Below, piece by piece: positions 23,682 through 30,711 of a stretch of 30,801 nucleotides of DNA. The notes beneath the pieces are model-generated. The model did no database searches. It saw only the letters and a program-made list of their open reading frames with translations, and was not told the origin of the DNA. Within the stretch, counting starts at the first letter, position 1, and each line of letters opens with the position of its first letter. The position numbers were made by a program, and so were the translations under genes. The stretch is from NCBI GenBank assembly GCA_002493835.1, contig DLAA01000076.1, positions 6,558-37,358 of the forward strand, given 5' to 3'. The stretch comes from Lachnospiraceae bacterium UBA7060 (GTDB lineage: Bacteria > Bacillota > Clostridia > Lachnospirales > Lachnospiraceae).

Positions 23682-24773
23682 ATGTTACCGACAAGAGAAA
23701 AAGCAGAAGAACTTCTAATCGAAGCAGAAAAATGTAATCCCGGGCCGTGGGGAAATCACAGCCGCGTTACCGCCCGCTGTGCAGAAAAGATTGCAAAAGC
23801 CTGCGGCGATTTAGACCCCGACAAAGCATACATCACAGGGTTGCTGCATGATATCGGGAGGAAATTCGGCAAAAGACATCTGGGCCATGTGTCAGACGGT
23901 TATTCCTATATGATGTCTCTGGGATACGAGGAAGCCGCAAGAATCTGCCTGACTCATTCCTTCAACACGGATACTCTTGACGGCTATATCGGGAATTTTG
24001 ATACTACTGAGGAAGAATTGAAACTGATTCAGAGTGCACTGGAAACAATTGTCATGGACGAGTATGACAGGCTGATCCAGCTGTGCGACTCCATCGCAGG
24101 CGCAGACGGTGTGCTGGACATGGAGGAGAGAATGCTCGACGTCAAACACCGGTATGGCTCCTATCCACAGAAAAAGTGGGATAACAATTTGGACCTCAAA
24201 AGGCACTTTGAGAAAAAGATGGGAAAGAACCTTTATGTCGTTGTCAATAAAGAAAATTTGGAGGATATTGTCCTTTTATACGATGGCTGCTGTATCTACG
24301 AAATTGTCATATTAAATTACTTTTTGAAATGTACGGAGAGCAAACTGCTTTTTTGTTCCGTTGACCGGCAGACCGTACGGGCTGTGGAAGGTTATTCCAT
24401 CAACTGTGATATGGCCATCGATGAAATAAACCTCTCAAACGTGAGAAGTTTTATCGTACCCGGCGGTGACATATCCAACATCAGCTGCCAAAACGTTTAT
24501 GACACGTTAAGAAAACTGAGTGATCAGAGGACTATCATTGCCGGCATCTGCGCGGGCGTAGATATATTGGACAAAGCCGGAATCCTCAAGGACATTTCTT
24601 CCACCCACTCCAGTGAGTTTGACTGTGTCCGCGACAAAAACATCATTACAGCAAGGGCAAACGCATACGTTGACTTCGCCATCGAGACGGGGAAAGCTTT
24701 AGAAATCTTTGAGGATGAAGCCGATTTACAGGAGACGATCGAATTTTGGAAGAATCACAAAAAGATCGATTAA
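23682..24773 (+). CDS. HD-domain hydrolase fused to DJ-1/PfpI-like domain
   Basis: A 363-residue two-domain protein. Residues 1-180 are an HD metal-dependent phosphohydrolase: H26 (GNHSRVT), H56-D57 (GLLHDIGR), H92 in LTHSFNT and D136 in LCDSIAGADG. From about 185 a DJ-1/PfpI glutaminase-like fold begins (LYVVVNKENLEDIVLLYDGCCIYEIVI), with the conserved Glu207, FIVPGGDI, and nucleophile Cys290 in the elbow AGICAG. HD proteins of this type hydrolyse phosphate esters or nucleotides; DJ-1 proteins act on reactive carbonyls, peptides or amides. No function is established for the combination as far as I know. The ATG follows GAAAGGA with a 10-nt spacer. It is transcribed divergently from gltB and ends 2 nt from the convergent DUF4317 gene. 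Confidence 0.85.
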   Translation: MLPTREKAEELLIEAEKCNPGPWGNHSRVTARCAEKIAKACGDLDPDKAYITGLLHDIGRKFGKRHLGHVSDGYSYMMSLGYEEAARICLTHSFNTDTLDGYIGNFDTTEEELKLIQSALETIVMDEYDRLIQLCDSIAGADGVLDMEERMLDVKHRYGSYPQKKWDNNLDLKRHFEKKMGKNLYVVVNKENLEDIVLLYDGCCIYEIVILNYFLKCTESKLLFCSVDRQTVRAVEGYSINCDMAIDEINLSNVRSFIVPGGDISNISCQNVYDTLRKLSDQRTIIAGICAGVDILDKAGILKDISSTHSSEFDCVRDKNIITARANAYVDFAIETGKALEIFEDEADLQETIEFWKNHKKID

Positions 24774-24775
24774 GC

Positions 24776-25414
24776 TTAAACTTGCGACAAAAACAAAATC
24801 TTTCTCAGATCCTCCGCCTGCGGCGATTTTGCATCCGCCGTGTATACATCAATTCTATGCATATCACTGCTTCTATCCTTAAATGCCGGGAACAGGAAGC
24901 CGCATTCCGGCTCCCCTGGCTCATAATCGCCGCTTACCGGGCAGACCGCGCAGATCAAAAACTGATAGACCTCCTCCGATTCCCACAGGCTTTCTTTATC
25001 GGAGGCTTTCAGCGGAACATCGTAACTGCCATGAAAAAAGTAAATGGCATAGGCGCCGTCCGCCCGGTATTTCTGCCCGAACTCCTCATAAAATACGTCC
25101 AACATCGCATCATTTTTCAATCCGCACTCTTTCAGCGCCATAAGAAGCTGCCAAATGCTTCCCGGCTTCCTATCCCCTTCTTCAAACGCATATTCCTTCA
25201 GCTGCACATTGGTATCTGAAAAGGGAATTGCTTTTGCAATCTCAAGATTTATCTGTTGGTCTTTGGCTGACAATCTTTGAAAATGTTTGTTGAAAGTCCC
25301 ATCTACAAATCCATCTTCGTCCAGATAGGCACCGGCAATCCTATCAAAGCAGTTCCTCTTCAAAGTCATGCGCCTGGTCAATTCCAGCATATCCTCTCGG
25401 TTGATTTTTCCCAT
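24776..25414 (-). CDS. DUF4317-family protein, C-terminally short
   Basis: A 212-residue protein whose opening (MGKINREDMLELTRRMTLKRNCFDRIAGAYLDEDG) and segments YFFHGSYDVPLKASD, EEVYQFLICAVCPV and GFLFPAFKDRSSDMHRIDVYT resemble DUF4317. As I recall the family it is about 370-470 residues, so the C-terminal half appears to be missing: after YTADAK the sequence runs only 20 residues to the stop. That stop is 2 nt from the stop of the convergent HD/DJ-1 gene, with no terminator between. A deletion or gene-end erosion at this junction is one reading; a naturally short subfamily is the other. The function is unknown. The ribosome site (GGGAG, 12 nt) is poor. No membrane segment or signal peptide is seen. 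Confidence 0.7.
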   Translation of the reverse strand: MGKINREDMLELTRRMTLKRNCFDRIAGAYLDEDGFVDGTFNKHFQRLSAKDQQINLEIAKAIPFSDTNVQLKEYAFEEGDRKPGSIWQLLMALKECGLKNDAMLDVFYEEFGQKYRADGAYAIYFFHGSYDVPLKASDKESLWESEEVYQFLICAVCPVSGDYEPGEPECGFLFPAFKDRSSDMHRIDVYTADAKSPQAEDLRKILFLSQV

Positions 25415-25569
25415 ATATTGTCCACACTCCCGGTTAAAATAACTACAGTTGTTCCCTTTTATCGCTGTCTTATCCTTCAGAACTGATCACGTCAGCAACT
25501 CATCGACATAAAGTGAATGCCCTTAAAAATAGACTCATCAGCCCCTCTTAAATTGTACCATGCAAATCT

Positions 25570-26397
25570 CTAAATGAAAAGAACGCATCCCACCGAAACC
25601 AAAAGCAGCGCCACGCCCCACACAGGAGTAAACAAAACAGCCTGCACCGTCTGTTCATAGGCAATACTATACACGGCAATATTGGCTGCCGCGTGAAAAA
25701 GAAACGGGAAGAAAAAGCTCCTCTCCCGCTCATACACGTAAGCTAAAAGAATCCCCATACAGGTTCCGTAGACGCCCTGCACCAGATTCCCGTGAAATGC
25801 GCCAAAAAGAATTCCGGAGACAACCACCGCAACAACCGGTCCATAAAACCTGCGCAGTCGATTATAGATGACGCCCCGGAAAAGCACTTCCTCCACCAGC
25901 GGCGAAACCAGCCCGTAGAGAAGGATACCAAGACCAAATGCCACGCCATACTGGTGTTTGGCCACCTCTTGGTAGGTTTGCGAGCTGTCGACCAATCCGG
26001 TTAATGTCAATAACACATTGAGTCCCACGGAGGAAGAGACAGCCAGTATCACCGTGACAAGCGCCTCTTTCCAGACACACTTTTCAGAGGCCTCCCTCCG
26101 TCTAAAACCGGCAAAACTTTTCGGAAATTCGACCTGATTAGTCAATTCTCTTCTCAGTGCCGGAATGAGCGGGCAAATACCCAAAAGCATACAGAGCCCC
26201 CCTGTCACACTGCCAGCCGTGGCGGCATGCTCAGCCATCCACCGGCTAAATCCTTCCCCGGAAATGCTCTGCAGCGCGCTCTGCAAAAAAACAAAAATAA
26301 TGTAGGCTGCATTGTAGACGAGATAATAAAGCAGCCAGGGAAACAACACTTCCCATGCCTTCTGAAAAGGGGGTATATCCCCTCTGCTGTCTTTCAT
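25570..26397 (-). CDS. CPBP-family intramembrane glutamic endopeptidase
   Basis: A 275-residue membrane protein with about seven hydrophobic segments and the three ABI/CPBP motifs: E169-E170 with R174 (VEEVLFRG), F198 to H202 (LFGAFHGN) and H235 to N239 (FHAAANI). The family includes eukaryotic CAAX prenyl proteases and bacterial bacteriocin-processing or immunity proteins; the substrate here is unknown. The ATG at 26397 has GAGAGGAG about 11 nt upstream. A small frame fragment ending 33 nt upstream (26431) may be a remnant gene. No bacteriocin or export genes are nearby. The gap 25415-25569 to the next gene shows no clear feature. Confidence 0.9.
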   Translation of the reverse strand: MKDSRGDIPPFQKAWEVLFPWLLYYLVYNAAYIIFVFLQSALQSISGEGFSRWMAEHAATAGSVTGGLCMLLGICPLIPALRRELTNQVEFPKSFAGFRRREASEKCVWKEALVTVILAVSSSVGLNVLLTLTGLVDSSQTYQEVAKHQYGVAFGLGILLYGLVSPLVEEVLFRGVIYNRLRRFYGPVVAVVVSGILFGAFHGNLVQGVYGTCMGILLAYVYERERSFFFPFLFHAAANIAVYSIAYEQTVQAVLFTPVWGVALLLVSVGCVLFI

Positions 26398-26430
26398 CTC
26401 TTTATACTCCTCTCCCCCAGTGTCTTACAA

Positions 26431-26636
26431 CTACTTCCAAAATCTGGCATATTCCTCCTGCACCAATTTTCTGACGCCGTGTCCTTCCACATGATCTTCC
26501 ATTCCGCCTCAAAAACCTTCGTCTTCCCTAAAGGCTTGTCTCAATAACTTCGCATCATATGGATCATAAGCCTTGGCCGCCGCAGAGTTTTCTACAAAAA
26601 TCCTTGACTTTTTTCTCCTAACCCCATATAGTTAAA
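26431..26636 (-). pseudogene. Possible protein-coding remnant interrupted by a stop
   Basis: On the minus strand one frame reads RIFVENSAAAKAYDPYDAKL..AFREDEGF, meets TGA at 26511-26509, then continues in the same frame as GGMEDHVEGHGVRKLVQEEYARFWK to TAG at 26433-26431. The composition looks like real protein, but no start codon or full domain is present, and I do not recognise the family. The upstream end overlaps the thiT promoter. It could equally be chance. Confidence 0.3.
26604..26632 (+). promoter_or_regulatory. Promoter of the TPP riboswitch-thiT transcript
   Basis: TTGACT (26604-26609) and TATAGT (26627-26632) have a 17-nt spacer. Transcription would begin near 26639, at two small hairpins, GCGGAT-TTT-ATCCGC and GCGGC-AAAA-GCCGC, before the aptamer. 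Confidence 0.75.
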
Positions 26637-26680
26637 AAAGCGGATTTTATCCGCCGCGGCAAAAGCCGCATAATTGAATA

Positions 26681-26786
26681 ACTTGCTAGGGGAGCTTTCG
26701 CTGAGATTGAGTCCGCGTATATGTACGTACTGGGACTCTAACCCTCATCACCTGATGCGGTTAATACCGTCGTAGGGAAGCAGACG
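26681..26786 (+). promoter_or_regulatory. TPP riboswitch (THI element)
   Basis: The aptamer has the diagnostic pieces in order: AGGGGAGC, GCTGAGATTGAG, a variable P3 arm (GAGTCC/GGACTC closed by GTATATGTACGTAC), AACCCTC, ATCACCTGATGCGGTTAATACC and the end GTAGGGAAGCAG, which pairs with the 5' TTGCT as P1. It binds thiamine pyrophosphate and lowers expression of the downstream thiamine transporter gene. Established knowledge of the class and the adjacent thiT make this call firm. Confidence 0.96.
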
Positions 26787-26825
26787 TAAATGCCAGCGCA
26801 GTGCGCCGCCGTGTTTACATTCTCC

Positions 26826-26860
26826 CCTCCTTGTTTATTCTAAAGACAAAGGAGGATTTT
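26826..26860 (+). terminator. Riboswitch expression platform: terminator/ribosome-site sequestering hairpin
   Basis: CCTCCTT (26826-26832) pairs with AAGGAGG (26849-26855), the thiT ribosome site, and GT/AC extends the stem; ATTTTTT then runs to the ATG. The hairpin could therefore stop transcription, block translation, or both. A competing pairing exists: AGGGGAG in the aptamer (26688-26694) with CTCCCCT (26822-26828), which would free the ribosome site when TPP is absent. Confidence 0.65.
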
Positions 26861-26862
26861 TT

Positions 26863-27570
26863 ATGTTTTACCATGCAGTAACTGACGATTGGGGGCAAGT
26901 CACCTATGTCCCCACCACATTGGGCAACGCGCTGTTGTTTGTCATTCTGGCCGCCCTGCTTGCCGGCGCCGTCGTCTTTGCCAGAAAATATGCTGCCAGT
27001 CAAAAAGCAGAATCTGAAAACACCGCCGGAAAGAACAGCAGGCTGACTGTTAAACAGCTCGTCTTCTGCGCCATGTCCATCGCTCTTGGTACCATTCTCT
27101 CGGAAATCAAAATTATCGACTTCCCCTGGGGCGGTTCCGCCACGCTCTTGTCCATGCTCGTCATCTGCCTTCCCGGATACTTTTTCGGGCTTGGCGCAGG
27201 GCTGATGACCGGCGTCGCCTACGGCGTCCTTCAGCTTCTGGTGGATCCCTACGTTCTCTTTCCCATACAGCTCATCGTGGACTACCTTCTTGCCTTCGGT
27301 GCCCTCGGCCTGTCAGGACTGTTCGCAAACAAAAAAAACGGTCTGATCAAAGGATATCTGACCGGTATCCTAGGCAGATATCTATTCGCGGTGATTTCCG
27401 GCTGGATCTTTTTCGGCGAGTACGCCTGGGAAGGCTGGCCAGTCTTGCCATATTCTCTAGTATATAATGGCATCTACATATTCGCAGAGGCCGCGATTAC
27501 GCTCGTGCTGCTTGCCATTCCTGCTGTACGAAAAGGCATCGGCGTCGTGAAAAAAATGGCCCTCACATAA
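26863..27570 (+). CDS. thiT: Thiamine transporter ThiT (ECF substrate-binding component)
   Basis: A 235-residue membrane protein. An extra N-terminal helix (about 22-45) and a charged linker precede the ThiT domain, which starts at LTVKQLVFCAMSIALGTILSEIKI (about 62) and has about six membrane segments. Family features include DFPWGGSATLLSMLVICLPGYFFG, GVAYGVLQLLVDPYVLFPIQLIVDYLLAFG and WEGWPVLPYSLVYNGIYI, which carries the Trp/Asn ligand-contact region. ThiT captures thiamine with high affinity and works with the shared ECF ATPase/EcfT module, which is not in this window. It is controlled by the TPP riboswitch. The ATG follows AAAGGAGG with a 7-nt spacer; this ribosome site is part of the switch hairpin. 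Confidence 0.94.
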   Translation: MFYHAVTDDWGQVTYVPTTLGNALLFVILAALLAGAVVFARKYAASQKAESENTAGKNSRLTVKQLVFCAMSIALGTILSEIKIIDFPWGGSATLLSMLVICLPGYFFGLGAGLMTGVAYGVLQLLVDPYVLFPIQLIVDYLLAFGALGLSGLFANKKNGLIKGYLTGILGRYLFAVISGWIFFGEYAWEGWPVLPYSLVYNGIYIFAEAAITLVLLAIPAVRKGIGVVKKMALT

Positions 27571-27573
27571 AAC

Positions 27574-27610
27574 AAAGAATCCTCCGCTCTACACAAGGAG
27601 GATTCTTTTC
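27574..27610. terminator. Bidirectional intrinsic terminator after thiT
   Basis: AAAGAATCCTCC (27574-27585) and GGAGGATTCTTT (27597-27608) form a 12-bp stem, followed on the plus strand by TTTTC and on the minus strand by TTTGTTTTA. It can end thiT and the convergent minus-strand gene whose stop is at 27646. Confidence 0.85.
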
Positions 27611-27645
27611 TCTCCAATCATTTATAGTTATGTGCAATATACGTT

Positions 27646-28116
27646 CTATGCAGTCATGAACATCTCATACGCATTAATCGCCTGCTGCATACGAAAGCTG
27701 CTGATGCCGCCGTTCCTATCATTTTCTGCCGCAGTCATTGCCGGCTGCACGTTCTCCGCCGTCTCCTGCACCTGCCGTATATCAGATGCCGGCCCGCTCA
27801 AAGCCGCCCCTGATAATCCATTGCGCTCAAACCCTGCCGCTGTCTCATCAAGTTCTGACTCCTGTGTCTGTTCCTGCGCAGGCTTCATTATTCTGGCCGC
27901 ATTGCTCCTGCCGCGCTGCATCTGCATTTCCAACATTCCCTGAAAATCAAGCGTCTGTCCTTTTTCCAAGGGATTCTCATTCTCTGTAATCCCCTTGTAC
28001 TCTGTCTTTCTGTCAAGTACATCATCCGAAATTCTTGACAGCTTATTCATGCTGGCAGAATTGACCGCGTTTACATGATACACATAGGGCTGAAAACTGA
28101 TAGCTCCAATCGTCAT
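27646..28116 (-). CDS. Hypothetical protein, hydrophilic, 156 aa
   Basis: I do not recognise a family. The protein is soluble and rich in Q, E, N and A, with a Met/Gln segment (FQGMLEMQMQRG, about 58-69), a low-complexity acidic/Gln middle (MKPAQEQTQESELDETAAG), and a short C-terminal helix FRMQQAINAYEMFMTA. It has no signal peptide, membrane helix or cysteines. The predicted disordered middle with helical ends resembles small adaptor or secretion-chaperone-like proteins, but this is only an impression. The ATG at 28116 has AAAGGAG 11 nt upstream; the leader is an A/G-rich tract. A promoter is proposed at 28208-28236 and the shared terminator lies 38 nt after the stop, so it is probably monocistronic. 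Confidence 0.65.
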   Translation of the reverse strand: MTIGAISFQPYVYHVNAVNSASMNKLSRISDDVLDRKTEYKGITENENPLEKGQTLDFQGMLEMQMQRGRSNAARIMKPAQEQTQESELDETAAGFERNGLSGAALSGPASDIRQVQETAENVQPAMTAAENDRNGGISSFRMQQAINAYEMFMTA

Positions 28117-28207
28117 ACCGCTAACCGCTCCTTTCCGCTTTTACAATTTTACACTTTTCCGCTTTTACTCTTTTGCTCTTTTACGCTGAAACTTCCTTCA
28201 CTTCATT

Positions 28208-28236
28208 ATCATAAAACTTTCCGCACAAATATACAA
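28208..28236 (-). promoter_or_regulatory. Candidate promoter of the 156-aa gene
   Basis: Minus-strand TTGTAT (28236-28231) and TATGAT (28213-28208) have a 17-nt spacer, starting near 28201. The leader (28117-28200) is a purine-rich run of GTAAAAG/GCGGAAAAG-like repeats. Confidence 0.5.
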
Positions 28237-28294
28237 GATAAAATTGTCAATTATCTTTACCGCAGCACCTCAAGCTGTGGCTTCACCGTCACGG

Positions 28295-28885
28295 TTACTC
28301 CTTATCTGCTATCTCCACCTCCACAGCTGTCATCTCCTGCCGCAAGATTTTGGCCGCCTTAGATACCCTCGACACAATCCAGACATTTGATAAACCATCA
28401 TAGATCAAAAAAATTCCAATCAACATAACCATCGTATCAATGGCCGCAAAAGGACGGCAAATCAGCAGCACTCCAAAACCCACTGTTAGAATACCTAGCA
28501 GCAGAGCAACCCACCACTTATCATATTTATCCTGGCACAGTCCAACTGCCTGTTTAATATTATGTAAACCATGCAGCACGATAATTGCACCCATAATAAT
28601 GGGAATCAACGCAAGGACTTTCCCTGGGCTGACAGCAATCCATATGCCAACCGCAGCCAGGACAATCCCAAAAATTAGGTTCAATTGAGAATACATGCTG
28701 CCGTCTCTGACAAAAAAATATTCCATAATTCTGATCGCTCCGCTCAAAATCAACACCGCTCCCACCGCCGTGCATACAATCCGCATAGTCAACCCTGGCC
28801 AAAGTAACAGTACTAATCCCAAAACTACGCATAAAATCGAGGAAGCCATCACGTTTGTTTTCATTTTTTTGAGGAACTTTTCCAT
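28295..28885 (-). CDS. HdeD/DUF308-family membrane protein
   Basis: A 196-residue protein with about six membrane helices in three pairs: VMASSILCVVLGLVLLLWPG, IVCTAVGAVLILSGAIRI, LNLIFGIVLAAVGIWIAVSPGKVLALIPIIMGAIIVLHG, WVALLLGILTVGFGVLLICRPFAAIDTMVMLIGIFLIYDGL. The WPG/SPG/RPF turns after helices are typical of HdeD/DUF308. E. coli HdeD is an acid-resistance protein, but the biochemical role of the family is unclear. The ATG at 28885 lies inside the end of the upstream VanZ-family gene (25-nt overlap) with GAAAGGAGAG 6 nt before it, indicating translational coupling. It is the last gene of the three-gene operon. The C-terminus is cytoplasmic and charged (RQEMTAVEVEIADKE). Confidence 0.88.
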   Translation of the reverse strand: MEKFLKKMKTNVMASSILCVVLGLVLLLWPGLTMRIVCTAVGAVLILSGAIRIMEYFFVRDGSMYSQLNLIFGIVLAAVGIWIAVSPGKVLALIPIIMGAIIVLHGLHNIKQAVGLCQDKYDKWWVALLLGILTVGFGVLLICRPFAAIDTMVMLIGIFLIYDGLSNVWIVSRVSKAAKILRQEMTAVEVEIADKE

Positions 28886-29358
28886 TTCAAACTCTCCTTT
28901 CTCTTTTTCCGCCCAAATAAAGCTGCCTTATAAATTCCAAAACCCAGAATCGCCCCCAGACAGTTCAACAGTAGATCATCCACATCGAAGGCGCCAAAGG
29001 CACTGAAAAGCTGAAACACTTCGATTCCCAGGACAAACACAAAGACATTTATAAGCATCACAAAAAAACGGTCTCCCTCCCTTGCCGCCATGGGAAAAAG
29101 AAAGCCGAAAGGCACAAACACCAGTACATTGCCCGCCAGATTCTCTACACTATTCAATTTATAAGCATAATCTATATACATTTTTATTGTTTTAAAAGGA
29201 GTAAAATTCGCTGTTCCCAACCCTTCAAGTATGACGTCTTTACGCCATGATGCTGCAATCGCCAGCATCTCTTCGTAAGGAAATTTAAATACTATAACCT
29301 TTATGACAATTAAAATGTAGATAGCAAAAAAGAGTTTTGCGGTATTTTTTTTCTGCAC
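28861..29358 (-). CDS. VanZ-family membrane protein
   Basis: The frame opens at GTG 29364, but GGGGAG is immediately next to it; the second GTG at 29358 has a 7-nt spacer and is preferred (165 aa). VanZ features are visible: an N-terminal helix (LFFAIYILIVIKVIVF), NFTPFKTI, ENLAGNVLVFVPFGFLFPM, then GIEVFQLF and the conserved DVDDLLLNCLGAILGFGIYK with acidic residues at a helix start. The family is named for teicoplanin resistance in the van cluster, but most chromosomal members have no defined job. It lies 22 nt after the AI-2E-family gene and overlaps the HdeD-like gene, so the three form one operon. Confidence 0.9.
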   Translation of the reverse strand: MQKKNTAKLFFAIYILIVIKVIVFKFPYEEMLAIAASWRKDVILEGLGTANFTPFKTIKMYIDYAYKLNSVENLAGNVLVFVPFGFLFPMAAREGDRFFVMLINVFVFVLGIEVFQLFSAFGAFDVDDLLLNCLGAILGFGIYKAALFGRKKRKESLKWKSSSKK

Positions 29359-29380
29359 ACGCACTCTCCCCGCTGTCCTA

Positions 29381-30679
29381 TCAAAATTTTGGCTTTTTCT
29401 TATCCATAAACTTCTTAATAATACGCGGCTCTTCCAGCTTCAACTGTGAAGCCTCATGAAACTGTTCCTCCGCTGCTTTCTCCTGTTGTTTTTCCTGTCT
29501 GTAAATATCTCTAGTTTCTCTCTCGTACTCCTCCACCACTGCCATATCTTCGGGACGAATTTTGCGAAAATGATTATATCCCGCTGCCAGAATCCGGATG
29601 CTCTGTCTGGTCGTTTCAAAAACACCCTCTTCATATAGATTCACAACAATAATACCGATAGGCACCGCCAAAATCATACCCAGTACCCCCGCCGCACGAT
29701 ATCCGATATACAGAAGAAACAGTGTCGGTATCGGATCCATCCCAATGGAATCTCCCACAATTTTAGGCTGAATTACCTGCCGCACCAGTTGTCCGATCAG
29801 CCAAATCGCAAGCAGTCCAAACATCATCCTGTAATTCTCTGACAAAAGCTCAATAACCGCCCACGGAACCATCACCGTCCCTGTGCCGAACACTGGCAGC
29901 AAATCCAAAACAGCAATGCCAAAGGCAACCAGAAATGCGTAATCCACTCCCAGAATCATCAAGCCGATCACCAGTAGAATATAAATCCAGCACTCGATCT
30001 TAAACTGTGCGCGAAAATATCCCCCCACAGCATTCCGAAAACTCCGACGAATCAGATTGAAATGATAACGGACAGACGCCGGCATATATTTCTGTGCTGC
30101 TGCAGACATGTATCCTCTATCCGCCACGAAAAAGTACGCAGAAAGCAGGCATATTACCACACTTAAAAAAATGTCGGGAATCTGCTTCGCCACATTTCCC
30201 ACTGCTTCAAAGGAGGGCAGCTCAATTCTGCTCATCATACTACTCATATAGTTTCCCGCTTCCAGAATAAAATTATCCACAGCATTCTGCATATCCACCG
30301 GAAGTCTGTCATAGACACCCTGCAGGTTGGTCCCCACCTTATTTAATTCCGCCAAAATCCTGTTCCAGATAAAAGGAAGCTCATTAATGAAATTAATACC
30401 CTCCCTGACCAGCTTTGTGATAATCAAGTATACCACAAGCACCACAGCCGCCAGTACCGCCACAATCACCACCGCAGACATGGCCTTTCGCTTTACCTTT
30501 AGTTTCTCCTCAAAGAACCGCACCACCGGGGAAGCTATCATAGCTATAAACCACCCAACGATAAAAGGCATAAAAAACCAAATGCATCTTGGAAGAAGAA
30601 ACACACACGCAAGCAAAACGGCCAGCGCCGTAAACAGATTCATTACTACTTTCAGATAAATCTTGATGGCTCTCCTCAT
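29381..30679 (-). CDS. AI-2E family transporter / YtvI-like permease
   Basis: A 432-residue polytopic protein with about eight membrane helices: a pair at 10-50, one at 65-90, a central soluble region (95-160), then IPDIFLSVVICLLSAYFFVADRG and the C-terminal core AVLDLLPVFGTGTVMVPWAVIELLSENYRMMFGLLAIWLIGQLVRQVIQPKIVGDSIGMDP, which carries the family-defining DLLPVFGTG and QPKIVG motifs. Members include TqsA, PerM and the sporulation protein YtvI; transported substrates are mostly unproven. A long charged, Gln/Glu-rich tail (about 375-432) extends into the cytoplasm. The ATG follows GGAGGAGAATCT. It is the first gene of an operon with the VanZ and HdeD-like genes; the palindromic repeat array at 30712-30801 lies 32 nt upstream, where the promoter would be expected. 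Confidence 0.9.
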   Translation of the reverse strand: MRRAIKIYLKVVMNLFTALAVLLACVFLLPRCIWFFMPFIVGWFIAMIASPVVRFFEEKLKVKRKAMSAVVIVAVLAAVVLVVYLIITKLVREGINFINELPFIWNRILAELNKVGTNLQGVYDRLPVDMQNAVDNFILEAGNYMSSMMSRIELPSFEAVGNVAKQIPDIFLSVVICLLSAYFFVADRGYMSAAAQKYMPASVRYHFNLIRRSFRNAVGGYFRAQFKIECWIYILLVIGLMILGVDYAFLVAFGIAVLDLLPVFGTGTVMVPWAVIELLSENYRMMFGLLAIWLIGQLVRQVIQPKIVGDSIGMDPIPTLFLLYIGYRAAGVLGMILAVPIGIIVVNLYEEGVFETTRQSIRILAAGYNHFRKIRPEDMAVVEEYERETRDIYRQEKQQEKAAEEQFHEASQLKLEEPRIIKKFMDKKKPKF

Positions 30680-30711
30680 AGATTCTCCTCCGAGTTGTAT
30701 CTCTTACGAAA

